Source of the DNA: Streptomyces sp. NRRL WC-3618
GTDB taxonomy: Bacteria > Actinomycetota > Actinomycetes > Streptomycetales > Streptomycetaceae
Assembly: GCF_001280005.1 (NCBI RefSeq)
Contig: NZ_LGDW01000051.1
Coordinates: 33,985 to 97,984 of the forward strand
Reading direction: 5' to 3'
DNA length: 64,000 bases
Below the pieces are notes generated by a model that saw nothing but the letters and a program-made list of their open reading frames with translations, was not told the origin of the DNA and made no database searches. Numbering within the stretch: the stretch's first letter is position 1; every line of letters begins with the position of its first letter. Positions 16,600 through 26,040 of this stretch are shown piece after piece. The position numbers and the translations under genes are program-made.

Positions 16600-19125
16600 A
16601 TGAGCAGCCTCTTTGACGACAGCTTCCTGGCGGACCTCCAGGGCCCTCGGGCCCACGCGGAGGAGCCCCCGCCACCGCCCGAGGACGAGCATGTGCCGGA
16701 GCCCGTTCCGGACGACTTGTTCGGCGGGAAGTTCGACGCGCCGCCGGACCGGGACGCGTACTACCGCGACGGCGCCCCGCGACCCGTGGTGGACCCCGCC
16801 GCGCTCCTCGAGGGGCTGAACGAGAACCAGCGGGCCGCCGTCGTGCACGCCGAGACCCCCCTGCTCATCGTCGCGGGCGCCGGGTCCGGCAAGACACGTG
16901 TGCTCACGCACCGCATCGCGTATCTGCTCGGTGAGCGGGGCGTCCACCCCGGCCAGATCCTCGCGATCACGTTCACCAACAAGGCCGCCGGCGAGATGAA
17001 GGAGCGCGTCGAGCAGCTCGTCGGCCCGCGCGCGAACGCGATGTGGGTGATGACCTTCCACAGCGCGTGCGTGCGGATCCTCCGGCGGGAGAGCAAGAGG
17101 CTCGGCTTCACCTCCTCCTTCTCCATCTACGACGCCGCCGACAGCAAGCGGCTGATGGCGCTCGTCTGCCGCGATCTGGACCTGGACCCCAAGCGCTTCC
17201 CGCCCAAGTCCTTCAGCGCGAAGATCTCCAACCTGAAGAACGAGCTGATCGACGAGGAGGACTTCGCCGCCCAGGCGAGCGACGGTTTCGAGAAGACCCT
17301 CGCCCAGGCGTACGCGATGTACCAGTCGCGGCTGCGTGAGGCCAACGCGCTCGACTTCGACGACCTGATCATGACGACGGTCAACCTGCTGCGGGCCTTC
17401 CCGGACGTCGCCGAGTACTACCGCCGCCGCTTCCGGCACGTCCTGGTCGACGAGTACCAGGACACCAACCACGCCCAGTACGCGCTGGTACGGGAACTCG
17501 TCGGCACCGCCGAGCACCCGGTGGACGTACCGCCGAGCGAGTACGACCTGCGCCCCGCCGAGCTGTGCGTCGTGGGCGACGCCGACCAGTCGATCTACGC
17601 CTTCCGGGGCGCGACGATCCGCAACATCCTCCAGTTCGAGGAGGACTACGCGGACGCGACGACGATCCTGCTCGAACAGAACTACCGCTCCACGCAGACG
17701 ATCCTGAGCGCCGCCAACGCGGTCATCGAGCGCAACGAGTCCCGCCGCCCCAAGAACCTGTGGACCAACGCGGGCGCGGGCGCGCGTATCACCGGCTATG
17801 TCGCCGACACGGAGCACGACGAGGCGCAGTTCGTCGCCGACGAGATAGACCGGCTGACGGACGCGGGTGACGCGAAGGCGGGCGACGTCGCGGTCTTCTA
17901 CCGGACGAACGCCCAGTCCCGGGTCTTCGAGGAGATCTTCATCCGCGTCGGCCTGCCCTACAAGGTCGTCGGCGGCGTCCGCTTCTACGAGCGCAAGGAG
18001 GTCCGGGACGTCCTGGCCTACCTGCGTGTCCTCGCCAACCCGGAGGACTCGGTGCCGCTGCGCCGCATCCTCAACGTGCCCAAGCGCGGTATCGGGGAGC
18101 GCGCGGAGGCGATGATCGACGCGTTGTCCCAGCGCGAGAAGATCAGCTTCCCGCAGGCGCTGAAGCGGGTGGACGAGGCGTACGGAATGGCGTCGCGGTC
18201 GACCAACGCCGTCAAGCGGTTCAACACGCTGATGGAGGACCTGCGGACGATCGTGGAGTCGGGCGCGGGCCCGGCGACGGTCCTCGAGGCGGTTCTCGAA
18301 CGCACGGGCTACCTCGCCGAGCTGCAGGCGTCGACAGACCCCCAGGACGAGACCCGGATCGAGAACCTCCAGGAACTCGCCGCGGTCGCCCTGGAGTTCG
18401 AGCAGGAATCAGGGGCGGCGGCGGAGGCCGAGCAGCCCGTCGAGGGCGAGGCCCCGGCCCCGGCCGGACTCGCCGCTTTCCTGGAGCGGGTCGCCCTGGT
18501 CGCCGACTCCGACCAGATCCCCGACGAGGACGACGACGGCTCCGGCGTCATCACCCTGATGACCCTGCACACCGCCAAGGGCCTCGAGTTCCCCGTGGTG
18601 TTCCTGACCGGCATGGAGGACGGCGTCTTCCCGCACATGCGTGCCCTCGGCCAGGTCAAGGAGCTGGAGGAGGAACGGCGGCTCGCGTACGTCGGCATCA
18701 CGCGCGCCCGCGAACGGCTGTATCTGACGCGGTCGTCGCTGCGCAGCGCCTGGGGGCAGCCGTCGTACAACCCGCCCTCGCGGTTCCTGGAGGAGATCCC
18801 GGCGACGCATCTGGAGTGGAAGCGCACAGGCGCGATGGCTCCGGCGACGTCCTCGGGCCCTGCTTCCGGGGTGGCGTCCTCCCTGTCGTCCTCGCGCTCA
18901 CGCTCCGCCGCCTCGGGCGCGTCCGGATTCGCCACGCGCCGGGGCGGTGCGGAGAAGCCGGTCGTCGCGCTGGCCGTGGGGGACAGGGTCACGCACGACC
19001 AGTTCGGTCTGGGCACCGTGGTGGGCGTGAAGGGCACGGGCTCGAACGCCGAGGCGACCGTCGACTTCGGCGAGGACAAGCCGAAGCGGCTGCTGCTGCG
19101 GTACGCGCCGGTGGAGAAGCTGTAG
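16600..19125 (+). CDS. pcrA: ATP-dependent DNA helicase PcrA/UvrD
   Basis: 841 residues, slightly longer than B. subtilis PcrA because of an acidic/Pro-rich N-terminus (1-68). SF1A motifs in order: Q-motif LNENQRAAV, Walker A AGAGSGKT (92-99), motif Ia AITFTNKAAGEMKERV, Walker B VLVDEYQDTNHAQY, motif III GDADQSIYAFRGA, motif IV LEQNYRSTQTIL, and motifs V/VI LMTLHTAKGLEFPVVFLTGMEDGVFP and YVGITRARERLYL. The C-terminal Tudor-like element VGDRVTHDQFGLGTVVGVKG marks the PcrA subgroup that couples to RNA polymerase. 3'-5' helicase for repair and replication-transcription conflicts. Confidence 0.97.
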   Translation: MSSLFDDSFLADLQGPRAHAEEPPPPPEDEHVPEPVPDDLFGGKFDAPPDRDAYYRDGAPRPVVDPAALLEGLNENQRAAVVHAETPLLIVAGAGSGKTRVLTHRIAYLLGERGVHPGQILAITFTNKAAGEMKERVEQLVGPRANAMWVMTFHSACVRILRRESKRLGFTSSFSIYDAADSKRLMALVCRDLDLDPKRFPPKSFSAKISNLKNELIDEEDFAAQASDGFEKTLAQAYAMYQSRLREANALDFDDLIMTTVNLLRAFPDVAEYYRRRFRHVLVDEYQDTNHAQYALVRELVGTAEHPVDVPPSEYDLRPAELCVVGDADQSIYAFRGATIRNILQFEEDYADATTILLEQNYRSTQTILSAANAVIERNESRRPKNLWTNAGAGARITGYVADTEHDEAQFVADEIDRLTDAGDAKAGDVAVFYRTNAQSRVFEEIFIRVGLPYKVVGGVRFYERKEVRDVLAYLRVLANPEDSVPLRRILNVPKRGIGERAEAMIDALSQREKISFPQALKRVDEAYGMASRSTNAVKRFNTLMEDLRTIVESGAGPATVLEAVLERTGYLAELQASTDPQDETRIENLQELAAVALEFEQESGAAAEAEQPVEGEAPAPAGLAAFLERVALVADSDQIPDEDDDGSGVITLMTLHTAKGLEFPVVFLTGMEDGVFPHMRALGQVKELEEERRLAYVGITRARERLYLTRSSLRSAWGQPSYNPPSRFLEEIPATHLEWKRTGAMAPATSSGPASGVASSLSSSRSRSAASGASGFATRRGGAEKPVVALAVGDRVTHDQFGLGTVVGVKGTGSNAEATVDFGEDKPKRLLLRYAPVEKL

Positions 19126-19131
19126 CCGGAC

Positions 19132-19156
19132 ACCCGGGCATCGTCGATGCCCGGGT
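19132..19156. terminator. Bidirectional terminator between pcrA and M23 peptidase
   Basis: ACCCGGGCATCG and CGATGCCCGGGT form a 12-bp perfect stem within 6 bases of the pcrA stop codon, between two convergent genes. Confidence 0.8.
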
Positions 19157-19205
19157 CACGCCGGTAACCAGGTACGAGACGGGACCGGACGGGTCCGGAC
19201 GGGAA

Positions 19206-20732
19206 CTACGTCGGGTCGAGGCCGTGGCTGCGCAGCCACGGGAGCGGGTCGATCGCCGAGCCGCCGGCGGGCCGTACCTCGAAGTGGAGGTGCGGGCCGG
19301 TCGAGTTGCCGGAATTACCGGAGTACGCGATGGGGTCGCCGGCCTTGACCGTCGTACCGGACGCCACCTGGTAGCTGGAGAGGTGGCAGTACCACGTCTC
19401 CGTGCCGTCCTTGTCGGTCAGGATCAGCATGTTGCCGTACGCGCTGTTCCACTGCGTGCGGACGGTGCCGTCGGTCGCGGCCATCACCGTCGTGCCGTAC
19501 GAGACGGGGAAGTCGATCCCGGTGTGCACGGACATCCAGTTGATGCCGGCCTGGCCGAAGTAGGCGCTGAGGCCGCGCTGTGCGACCGGGAGGGCGTACT
19601 TCGGGCGCAGTCGCTCCTTGCGGGCCGCTTCCGCGGCCGCCGCCTTCTTCTCGGCGACCTGCTGGGCCTTGAGGTCGATACGTTCCTGCGTCCGGCTGGC
19701 CCGGTCGGCGAAGTCGTCGGCGCCCGCGGAGAGGCTCTCCAGCTGGGAGTCCAACTTGTTGTTCGCGGTGGACGGCTTTACGGCGACGCCGTCGGACGCG
19801 GACGTCGTCCTGTTCTGCTCGCTGTCACCGCTCATCCCGCCCACGGAGGCGGCGGCGATGCCCGCGACCCCCATCACACAGGCGGACGGAACGGCGATGG
19901 TCAGCAGAGCGGAACGTTTGGCCGGGGTACGCCGCCGGGACCGGCCCGCGCTGCGCGCCGCCGTACGGGACGCCGCGCGCCCGCCCCCGGGCACCGCGCC
20001 GAGGTCGGCCTCTTCCTGGCCGTCCAGCAGCGGGGCCTCGGCGGGCAGTTCGCCGTCGGTGACGAGGTCCGAGTCGTCGTGGTCGAGGGCGTGCCGGTCG
20101 TCCTCCGCTACGTCGGTGGCCTGCTCGTCGTACGCGTGCTCACGCGCGTCGTCGTACTCGGCGGTCGGATCGGGCGTGCTGTCCGCGCCGCTGTCCGAGT
20201 TCCACTGGGTGGCGTCGTACACACCGGTGTCGAAGGCCTGCGTGCCCCATTCCCAGTGCTGGGTCTGGTCGGCGGGGCCGGCCTGCTCGGGCTGGAGCCA
20301 GGCGCTCGCGTCCCACTGACCGCTGGCGTCGGCGCCCGGAGGCGGCGTCTGCGCGGGGATGTCGGCGAGTTGCTGGTATCCCGGCGCCCATGTGGTGGTG
20401 TCGTACGCCCCGGTGTCGTAGGCGGCGTGATGCTGGGCCGCGTACGGGTCGTAGTTCAGGGTGTGGTGACTGCCGGTGGGCCACTGGGAGTTGTCGTGCG
20501 CACCGGTGCCGTCGTCGCCCGGCATGTTGCCGAAGAGCGGGTCGGTTTCGAAATTTCCCGTGGCGGTACCCGTGCCCAAGTTCGCGTCGAAACCGTTGGC
20601 GAAGGTGGGGTCGTACGTGGTGAAGTCACCGAAAGGAACTTCCTGGGTGCCGTACGACGGGTAATGGGCCGTCGCGGCATCGGAAGCCGGAGTCGGGGAG
20701 GTCATGGTCCCCGACGGGTGAGGTTCGTTCAC
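19206..20732 (-). CDS. Membrane-anchored M23 family metallopeptidase
   Basis: 508 residues from GTG at 20732 (GAGAAG upstream; an internal ATG at 20705 is an alternative). The first 270 residues are a disordered, Asp/Tyr/Trp/Gln-rich cytoplasmic region, followed by a basic stretch (RSAGRSRRRTPAKR) and one hydrophobic segment (SALLTIAVPSACVMGVAGIAAASVGG), making it a type II membrane protein. A short coiled-coil leads to the LytM/M23 domain with zinc-binding His and Asp in HTGIDFPVSYGT and the HLHFE motif in GPHLHFEVRP. It would cut peptide cross-bridges in the wall. A similar domain order with a long N-terminus is common in Streptomyces. Confidence 0.93.
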   Translation of the reverse strand: MNEPHPSGTMTSPTPASDAATAHYPSYGTQEVPFGDFTTYDPTFANGFDANLGTGTATGNFETDPLFGNMPGDDGTGAHDNSQWPTGSHHTLNYDPYAAQHHAAYDTGAYDTTTWAPGYQQLADIPAQTPPPGADASGQWDASAWLQPEQAGPADQTQHWEWGTQAFDTGVYDATQWNSDSGADSTPDPTAEYDDAREHAYDEQATDVAEDDRHALDHDDSDLVTDGELPAEAPLLDGQEEADLGAVPGGGRAASRTAARSAGRSRRRTPAKRSALLTIAVPSACVMGVAGIAAASVGGMSGDSEQNRTTSASDGVAVKPSTANNKLDSQLESLSAGADDFADRASRTQERIDLKAQQVAEKKAAAAEAARKERLRPKYALPVAQRGLSAYFGQAGINWMSVHTGIDFPVSYGTTVMAATDGTVRTQWNSAYGNMLILTDKDGTETWYCHLSSYQVASGTTVKAGDPIAYSGNSGNSTGPHLHFEVRPAGGSAIDPLPWLRSHGLDPT

Positions 20733-20984
20733 CAACTTCTCTTTCGCCTCGACAACAGGGGCTGGCAGAGCAGTGCGGCGACTGTACCCGGCGGTATGCG
20801 GGCGCGACAATCTTCCGCAGGTTTCGTGCCTGAGGGAAACGGGCATTCGGCCGTGTTTCGGGGGACGGCGGGCACGGGTTTGGCCTGGCGTTCGAAGGTT
20901 GTTCGAATTGTGACGGCTGTTCGGCGGCCATGAGACGGCCCTGGGACGGCCGTGAGCCGTCTGTGGACGGTGCTCGGGCGAGGC

Positions 20985-21869
20985 CTACGCCACGGTCAGT
21001 CCGGCTCGAGCCTGATCGGACCGCGCGCCTGCGCCGAGAGAGTCGTCGCTCTGGTCCAGGGCGTCCCGTATGCCGGTCGCGACGGCGGGGTGCAGGGGCA
21101 GGGCGAGGTGGCCGACGCCTGTGACCTGTACGTTCTGTGCCAGCAGGTCCGGGTGGTCGACGCAGGCCGACTCCAGCGGATCCATCAGGTGGTCCAGGTC
21201 GCTCCAGAAACTGACGAAACGCGTACGGCAGTCCGGCGCGGGCAGGCGCAGTTCCTCGATGACCTCCGAGCCGGGGCGCATCTGGCGGACGATCGGGTGC
21301 GCGTTGGCCAGCGGGGCGACCCGGGTGCCGGAGTGCGGGGTGCCGAGGGTGACGAGCGTACGGACGCGGAGGTCACCGCCGAGTCGCTGTACGTAGTAGC
21401 GCGCGATCAGGCCGCCCAGGCTGTGCCCGACGATGTCCACCCGCGGCTGGCCCGTGCGCCTGCAAATCTCCTCTATGTGCCGGCCGAGCAGTTCGGCAGC
21501 AGTGCGGATGTCGCAGGTCAGCGGGGAGTAGTTGAGCGACTCGACCTGCTGTCGGCCGTGCTGCGCCAAGGAGCGGCGCAGCAGGACGAAGACGGAGCGG
21601 TTGTCGATGAAGCCGTGCAGGAGGACGACCGGGGCCTTCGGCTCCGTCGGCAGGGGCGTGGCGCGGGTTTCGGGGAGCGAGGAGGGTTCCGGGTCCGGGG
21701 TCCGGCGTTCCTGGACGATGCCCGACGGATAGAGAAGCAGATGCCCCGCCAGGATCGCGATCTCCAGGGCGGTCGCCTTGAGGAGAGCGATGGAGAGCCC
21801 CGTCAGCCTGATCGGCAGGACGCGCTCGCAGAGCGGAAGCATGGGCAAGACTGCCCGGATGACCTTCAT
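20985..21869 (-). CDS. Alpha/beta-hydrolase lipase/esterase
   Basis: 294 residues from the ATG at 21869, which has AGGAGG six bases upstream. A hydrophobic N-terminus (LTGLSIALLKATALEIAILAGHLLLYP) is a signal or anchor segment. The lipase core shows the oxyanion strand PVVLLHGFIDNRSVF, nucleophile elbow VDIVGHSLGGLIARYY (GHSLGG) and a plausible catalytic His near the end in GVGHLALPLHPAV. It resembles secreted triacylglycerol lipases/esterases with a GHSxG nucleophile (PGAP1/lipase class 2-like). Substrate unknown. It reads in the same direction as the M23 gene but 250 bases apart, so is probably separately transcribed. Confidence 0.88.
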   Translation of the reverse strand: MKVIRAVLPMLPLCERVLPIRLTGLSIALLKATALEIAILAGHLLLYPSGIVQERRTPDPEPSSLPETRATPLPTEPKAPVVLLHGFIDNRSVFVLLRRSLAQHGRQQVESLNYSPLTCDIRTAAELLGRHIEEICRRTGQPRVDIVGHSLGGLIARYYVQRLGGDLRVRTLVTLGTPHSGTRVAPLANAHPIVRQMRPGSEVIEELRLPAPDCRTRFVSFWSDLDHLMDPLESACVDHPDLLAQNVQVTGVGHLALPLHPAVATGIRDALDQSDDSLGAGARSDQARAGLTVA

Positions 21870-22267
21870 GGCCGACCTCCTGTCGGCACCCGGGGGACTT
21901 CCCTGTCCCCTGTGTGCCCTCATGGGAGTCGCGACGAGAGCGGCCGGTGGTGGCGTCGGCGGTGGTACACGAGTGGGGCGTGTGGTCTGTGCGACGTCAA
22001 GGGATGGCGAAGCTCCTTGCCGTACGGCGACGAAGCTCCCCGCTGTCGTGCCTTCCTGCCCTTCGTGCCATCTCCGATGCACCGCACCTCCACGCCGCGC
22101 GGCTCGCGACGCGGTGGCACGACGACCTCGATGCGGCTCCCCTCGCGCCGGTCCCGCCGGTGCGCGGCGAACGTGTCCCACCATGTGATTTCCCCCTCGC
22201 CGAACGTCGCGAAACTGCCGGTTGAGGGATGCTTGACTTAACGTTCGTTCACTTCATGGAGGCAGTG
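21870..22267. other. Divergent intergenic region between lipase and icmB
   Basis: 398 bases. No credible ORF or hairpin. It carries both promoters; the AT-richer stretch TTGACTTAACGTTCGTTCACTTCATGGAGG (22231-22260) immediately before icmB includes the ribosome-binding site. Confidence 0.45.
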
Positions 22268-22684
22268 ATGGGTGTGGCAGCCGGTCCGATCCGCGTGGTG
22301 GTGGCGAAGCCGGGGCTCGACGGCCACGATCGCGGGGCCAAGGTGATCGCGCGGGCACTGCGGGATGCGGGTATGGAGGTCATCTACACCGGCCTTCACC
22401 AGACTCCCGAACAGATCGTCGACACGGCGATCCAGGAGGACGCCGACGCCATTGGGCTCTCTGTCCTTTCCGGTGCGCACAACACGCTTTTCGCGGCCGT
22501 GATCGACCTTCTGCGAGAGCGGGACGCGGACGACATCAAGGTGTTCGGGGGCGGGATCATTCCCGAGACGGACATCGCGGCGCTCAAGGAGCTGGGCGTC
22601 GCGGAGATTTTCACTCCCGGTGCGACCACGGCTTCGGTTGTGGACTGGGTGCGGGGGCATGTACGGGAGTCTGCTGGGTCGTAG
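22268..22684 (+). CDS. icmB: Cobalamin-binding small subunit of isobutyryl-CoA mutase (IcmB-like)
   Basis: 138 residues starting at ATG 22268, with GGAGG at 22257-22261. It is a stand-alone B12-binding Rossmann domain: base-off His motif [11 protein letters not shown] (D-x-H-x-x-G), SVLSGAHN (S-x-L) and [10 protein letters not shown] (GG). The IcmB subunit of streptomycete coenzyme B12-dependent isobutyryl-CoA mutase has this length and pattern; together with the IcmA large subunit it interconverts isobutyryl-CoA and n-butyryl-CoA, feeding polyketide precursors. Neither icmA nor a mutase chaperone is in the window, so it must pair with a subunit encoded elsewhere. It is convergent with the DUF5691 gene. 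Confidence 0.93.
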   Translation: MGVAAGPIRVVVAKPGLDGHDRGAKVIARALRDAGMEVIYTGLHQTPEQIVDTAIQEDADAIGLSVLSGAHNTLFAAVIDLLRERDADDIKVFGGGIIPETDIAALKELGVAEIFTPGATTASVVDWVRGHVRESAGS

Positions 22685-22715
22685 GGCTTCGGTGTGGATG
22701 GTGCCTGGCCGCAGG

Positions 22716-24419
22716 TCAAGCATCTCCCACCCGCGCGTCCGTCGCCAGTTCTTCCGCCATCGCCGCCCGCAGCCGCAACGTGCCCACCAGGCGCTGGAAC
22801 GCCTCGGCCCAGTAGGTGCCCGCGCCCGGTGAGGCGTCCTCGCCTTCGTCGGGGATCGCCAGCAGGCCGTCGAGACGGCCGGCCTCGCAGGGGTCCAGGC
22901 AGCGTTCCGCCAGCCCCATCACCCCGCTGAAGCTCCATGGGTAGCTGCCCGCGTCCCGCGCGATGTCGAGCGCGTCGACGACTGCCCGCCCGAGCGGCGG
23001 AGCCCACGGCACCGCGCACACCCCGAGCAACTGGAATGCCTCGGACAGGCCGTGCGTCGCGATGAATCCGGCCACCCATTCGGCCCGTTCGGCGGAATCG
23101 AGCGTGGCGAGCAGCTTCGCCCGCTCCGCCAGGGACACCGCGCCGGGCCCGCCCGCCTCGGGTGTCGAGGGTGAGCCGAGGAGCGCCCGGGCCCAGCCGG
23201 CGTCCCGCTGCCGCACCGCCGCCCGGCACCACGCGGCGTGCAGCTCGCTCTGCCAGTCGTCGGCCACCGGCAGCGCCACGATCTCCTCCGGAGTACGCCC
23301 GCCGAGCCGCCCAGGCCACGATCCGAGCGGGGCGGCCTCCACCAACTGGCCGAGCCACCACGACCGTTCACCGCGCCCGGACGGGGCCTTCGCCACGACG
23401 CCGTCCCGTTCCATACCGGCGTCGCACTCGTGCGGCGCCTCCACGACGAGCGAGGGCCCACCGTTCGCATCGCCGCTGCCCCCGCTCATGCCGTCCGCGC
23501 TGTTCGTGTGGTCGAGCGCCACGCACGTTCCGGCCCGGACCGCCATCCGCGCGGCGAGCGCCGAATCCGGCAGCGCCGACAGCAACTCCGCGGCCGTCGC
23601 CCGGACGTTGCGGCTGCGGTCGGCCAACGCCCGCTCCAGGAAGGGCTCGTCCTCGGAACGCAGCCCCGTGCGGAGCGAGTCGAGGAACATCAGCCGGTCC
23701 TCGGCCCGTTCCGTCGGCCAGGTCGTCTCCAGCAACTCTCGGGCGGCAGCGGGCTCCCGCGCGCGTATCGCCGCGAGGAGGGAGACCCGCTCGGCGAACA
23801 GACCCTCCTGCCAGAGCCGCTGGATCCGCTCGGTCTCCTCCGCCCCGGGCAGGGCCGTACCCCCGCCCGGGGTGGCGCGCAGGGCGAATCGCCAGTCCGT
23901 GTTCAGCCGGGCGAGCCACAGTGCGCGCGGGCCGGCGAACTCCAGCGCCGCAGGCCGCAGATCCGTACGCCCTCTGGCCGCGTCGAGCAATGCGGGCAGC
24001 GTCTGGGGAGGGGCCGCGAAACCGTGCGCGTTCGCCGCCGCGAGCCACTGGGGCAGCAGCTCCATCAGGTCCGGCGCCGTGCCCCGGCGACCGCTGCCGC
24101 CGGGGATGCCGGGCCGGTCGGCCAGCAGCAGGGACAGCCTGCGGGCCGCTGCGGGGGGCAGCAGCGGGCGCGGGTCCGCCGCGGCGGGCTCAGGTCGCGC
24201 GGCGGCCCGGGCCGGCCGCAGCCCCGCTCGCCGCCGTACGGTCTCCACGGCCGCGGCGTCGAGGAGCGCGACCGGCGCCTGTCTGCCCGGCGGGCAGCCC
24301 GGGGGCGTACGCCGCTCCGTGCCGAGCAGTGCCGCGGTGACCAGTTCCTCCCAGGCGCCCGCTGCGGGTGCACCCAGGGGAGCCGAGTCCTCGGGGGCGG
24401 AGGCCCTACTGCCGTTCAT
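22716..24419 (-). CDS. DUF5691 family protein
   Basis: 567 residues from the ATG at 24419 (GGAAAGGGA upstream). The opening EELVTAALLGTERRTP and a long stretch of short helical units (LLDAARGRTDLRPAALEF, RNVRATAAELLSALPDSALAARM...) match the DUF5691 family, probably an alpha-helical HEAT/ARM-like solenoid. No catalytic motif is visible. It lies 101 bases downstream of the SWIM zinc-finger gene on the same strand, and across a divergent promoter from the MoxR-DUF5682-VWA operon. The five genes travel together in actinobacteria and other phyla, so this probably works as a scaffold or adaptor of that ATPase complex. The exact role is unknown. Confidence 0.85.
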   Translation of the reverse strand: MNGSRASAPEDSAPLGAPAAGAWEELVTAALLGTERRTPPGCPPGRQAPVALLDAAAVETVRRRAGLRPARAAARPEPAAADPRPLLPPAAARRLSLLLADRPGIPGGSGRRGTAPDLMELLPQWLAAANAHGFAAPPQTLPALLDAARGRTDLRPAALEFAGPRALWLARLNTDWRFALRATPGGGTALPGAEETERIQRLWQEGLFAERVSLLAAIRAREPAAARELLETTWPTERAEDRLMFLDSLRTGLRSEDEPFLERALADRSRNVRATAAELLSALPDSALAARMAVRAGTCVALDHTNSADGMSGGSGDANGGPSLVVEAPHECDAGMERDGVVAKAPSGRGERSWWLGQLVEAAPLGSWPGRLGGRTPEEIVALPVADDWQSELHAAWCRAAVRQRDAGWARALLGSPSTPEAGGPGAVSLAERAKLLATLDSAERAEWVAGFIATHGLSEAFQLLGVCAVPWAPPLGRAVVDALDIARDAGSYPWSFSGVMGLAERCLDPCEAGRLDGLLAIPDEGEDASPGAGTYWAEAFQRLVGTLRLRAAMAEELATDARVGDA

Positions 24420-24520
24420 GAGATTCCCTTTCCTCGGAAGCCGGCGATCGCTCGGTCGTTCGTCATTCGGTCGTTCGAGTCGTCCGGTCGGGAGTTGTGG
24501 AGGCGCGGAGTGCGCGTGCC

Positions 24521-25873
24521 TCAGCACAGGGGGATCGCCTGTCCCACCGCCCCGTCCGGCCAGACGGTGAGCGGGGTGAAACCCTGGTGACCGCACTCGC
24601 CGAAGACCGTGACGGGGGCGCCGCCCGAGAGAGCGACGAGGCGCCACAGGCCGGGGTGAGCGATGGCGGAGGAGGTCAGGGGCAGCGCCAAGTCGGTGTC
24701 GGCGTCCGCCAGTTGCCAGGAGCCGCCGTCCGGGACCGGTATGACGCGGTTCAGCGTCACCGGGTACGAGTCCAGCCAGGGGTCGCCCTGGAGCGCGTCC
24801 CCGTAGAGCTCCGCCGCGCGTGTGGTCGTCGTCCCCGGCGGCCGTACGTCCGTCGGCGCGGGAGGGGTGAACCGCTCGCCCAACGACGCCCGCAACTGCC
24901 CGGCGCCCGGATACCCGGACACCTCCGCCTCGAAGGCCAGCCCGACCGGCAGCGCCAGTTCGGGGGCGCGGCCGGCTGCCCCGTACGAGAGGAGCAGCGC
25001 GGTGCGGCCCGACTCCGCGCCGTGCAGCCAGATCCGGCGGGTCGTGAGGCGGGCGTCCGCCGTCTCGTACTGGGCGAGGACCAGCCAGCGGTCGCGCACC
25101 GGCGGGCCGTCCGCGGAGCCGGGCAGGCCGATCCGTGACCGTACCGTCGCCGCCAGGCCGTCCGGCAGCTCGTCCCGGCGCAGCCAGCCCCGGTCGAGGA
25201 GGTGGAGCAGTGCGCACTCCTCCAGCAGCCGCACCGGCCAGCCCGGGCCGGACGCCGGTATCGCCCCCAACTCCCTTACTCGGGCGGCCAGTCCGGGGGC
25301 CTGCGCGTCCACCATGCGGGCCGCGGTCTCCTCCCACAGCCCGTACCCCGCCTGCTCCGCTGTGGCCAGGCCGCCGCGCAGCAGGTCGGCGAGGCGCTGC
25401 TCCAGCTCCGTCGCCCCCGCCGTGATCCGCTCGGCCCGGCGCTCCGATCTGCGCCGCGCCGCCTCCGGATCACCGGAGGGGGAACCGGCCGCCCCCGCCG
25501 CCCGTTTCTCCTCCGTCCGCTTCCGTCGCCCCGCCAGCCACTCCTCCGCCCAGCCCGGCGCCTCCCCTCGCGGCACCGCGCCGTCCTCGCCCGCCCAGAG
25601 CAGCAGCAGTCCGAGCGCGTGCTTGCACGGAAACTTGCGGCTCGGACAACTGCACTTGTACGCGGGCCCGGTGGCGTCCGCGATGTCGACGACCGTCTGA
25701 TACGGCTTGCTGCCACTGCCCTTGCACAGTCCCCACACCGTCCCCTCGTCAGAACTGCCGGCCTCCGACCACGGCCCGGCCGCGCCGAGTTTGCTTCCCG
25801 CTTTGCGTGACGAGACGTCAGGCGCCAGTGCCAGCACCTGATCCGCCGTCCAGCGCACCCCCTGCTGAGTCAT
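24521..25873 (-). CDS. SWIM zinc-finger protein
   Basis: 450 residues, ATG at 25873 (an in-frame TTG at 25903 and GTG at 25897 upstream are less likely; no strong ribosome-binding site for any). The SWIM motif is complete at residues 82-97: YKCSCPSRKFPCKHALGLLL (C-x-C-x6-C-x-H). A charged, basic linker follows, then an uncharacterised domain of about 300 residues without enzyme motifs. SWIM modules bind zinc and can bind DNA or proteins. It is the first gene of the minus arm of the divergent SWIM-DUF5691 / MoxR-DUF5682-VWA locus. YehQ in the E. coli yeh locus is, from memory, a distant counterpart. Confidence 0.92.
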   Translation of the reverse strand: MTQQGVRWTADQVLALAPDVSSRKAGSKLGAAGPWSEAGSSDEGTVWGLCKGSGSKPYQTVVDIADATGPAYKCSCPSRKFPCKHALGLLLLWAGEDGAVPRGEAPGWAEEWLAGRRKRTEEKRAAGAAGSPSGDPEAARRRSERRAERITAGATELEQRLADLLRGGLATAEQAGYGLWEETAARMVDAQAPGLAARVRELGAIPASGPGWPVRLLEECALLHLLDRGWLRRDELPDGLAATVRSRIGLPGSADGPPVRDRWLVLAQYETADARLTTRRIWLHGAESGRTALLLSYGAAGRAPELALPVGLAFEAEVSGYPGAGQLRASLGERFTPPAPTDVRPPGTTTTRAAELYGDALQGDPWLDSYPVTLNRVIPVPDGGSWQLADADTDLALPLTSSAIAHPGLWRLVALSGGAPVTVFGECGHQGFTPLTVWPDGAVGQAIPLC

Positions 25874-25894
25874 GACATCGAAGGTAGATCCCGG

Positions 25895-25904
25895 CACTGA
25901 CAAT
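25895..25904 (-). promoter_or_regulatory. Copy 1 of the shared 10-bp motif ATTGTCAGTG (minus-strand arm)
   Basis: Reading toward the SWIM gene, ATTGTCAGTGCC lies 21 bases before its ATG. An identical copy in opposite orientation lies 60 bases away and faces the MoxR gene. Perfect 10-base identity facing outward suggests a shared regulator or a sigma-factor recognition element. Confidence 0.6.
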
Positions 25905-25963
25905 CGGCCCTCGGCCCGCTCCCCGCTCGGCTTCCGAAATCACATTTCCGCAGGTCAGAACGC

Positions 25964-25973
25964 ATTGTCAGTG
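25964..25973 (+). promoter_or_regulatory. Copy 2 of the shared 10-bp motif ATTGTCAGTG (plus-strand arm)
   Basis: ATTGTCAGTGGC lies 67 bases before the MoxR ATG, facing it. Together with the copy at 25895-25904 it forms a 10-bp perfect inverted repeat spanning the divergent promoter. Confidence 0.6.
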
Positions 25974-26040
25974 GCGTGGTGCAGTGTGGTCACCAGATCC
26001 GAACGGGCCAAGACCGGCCGAGCTGGAGGGGGACCGAGCC

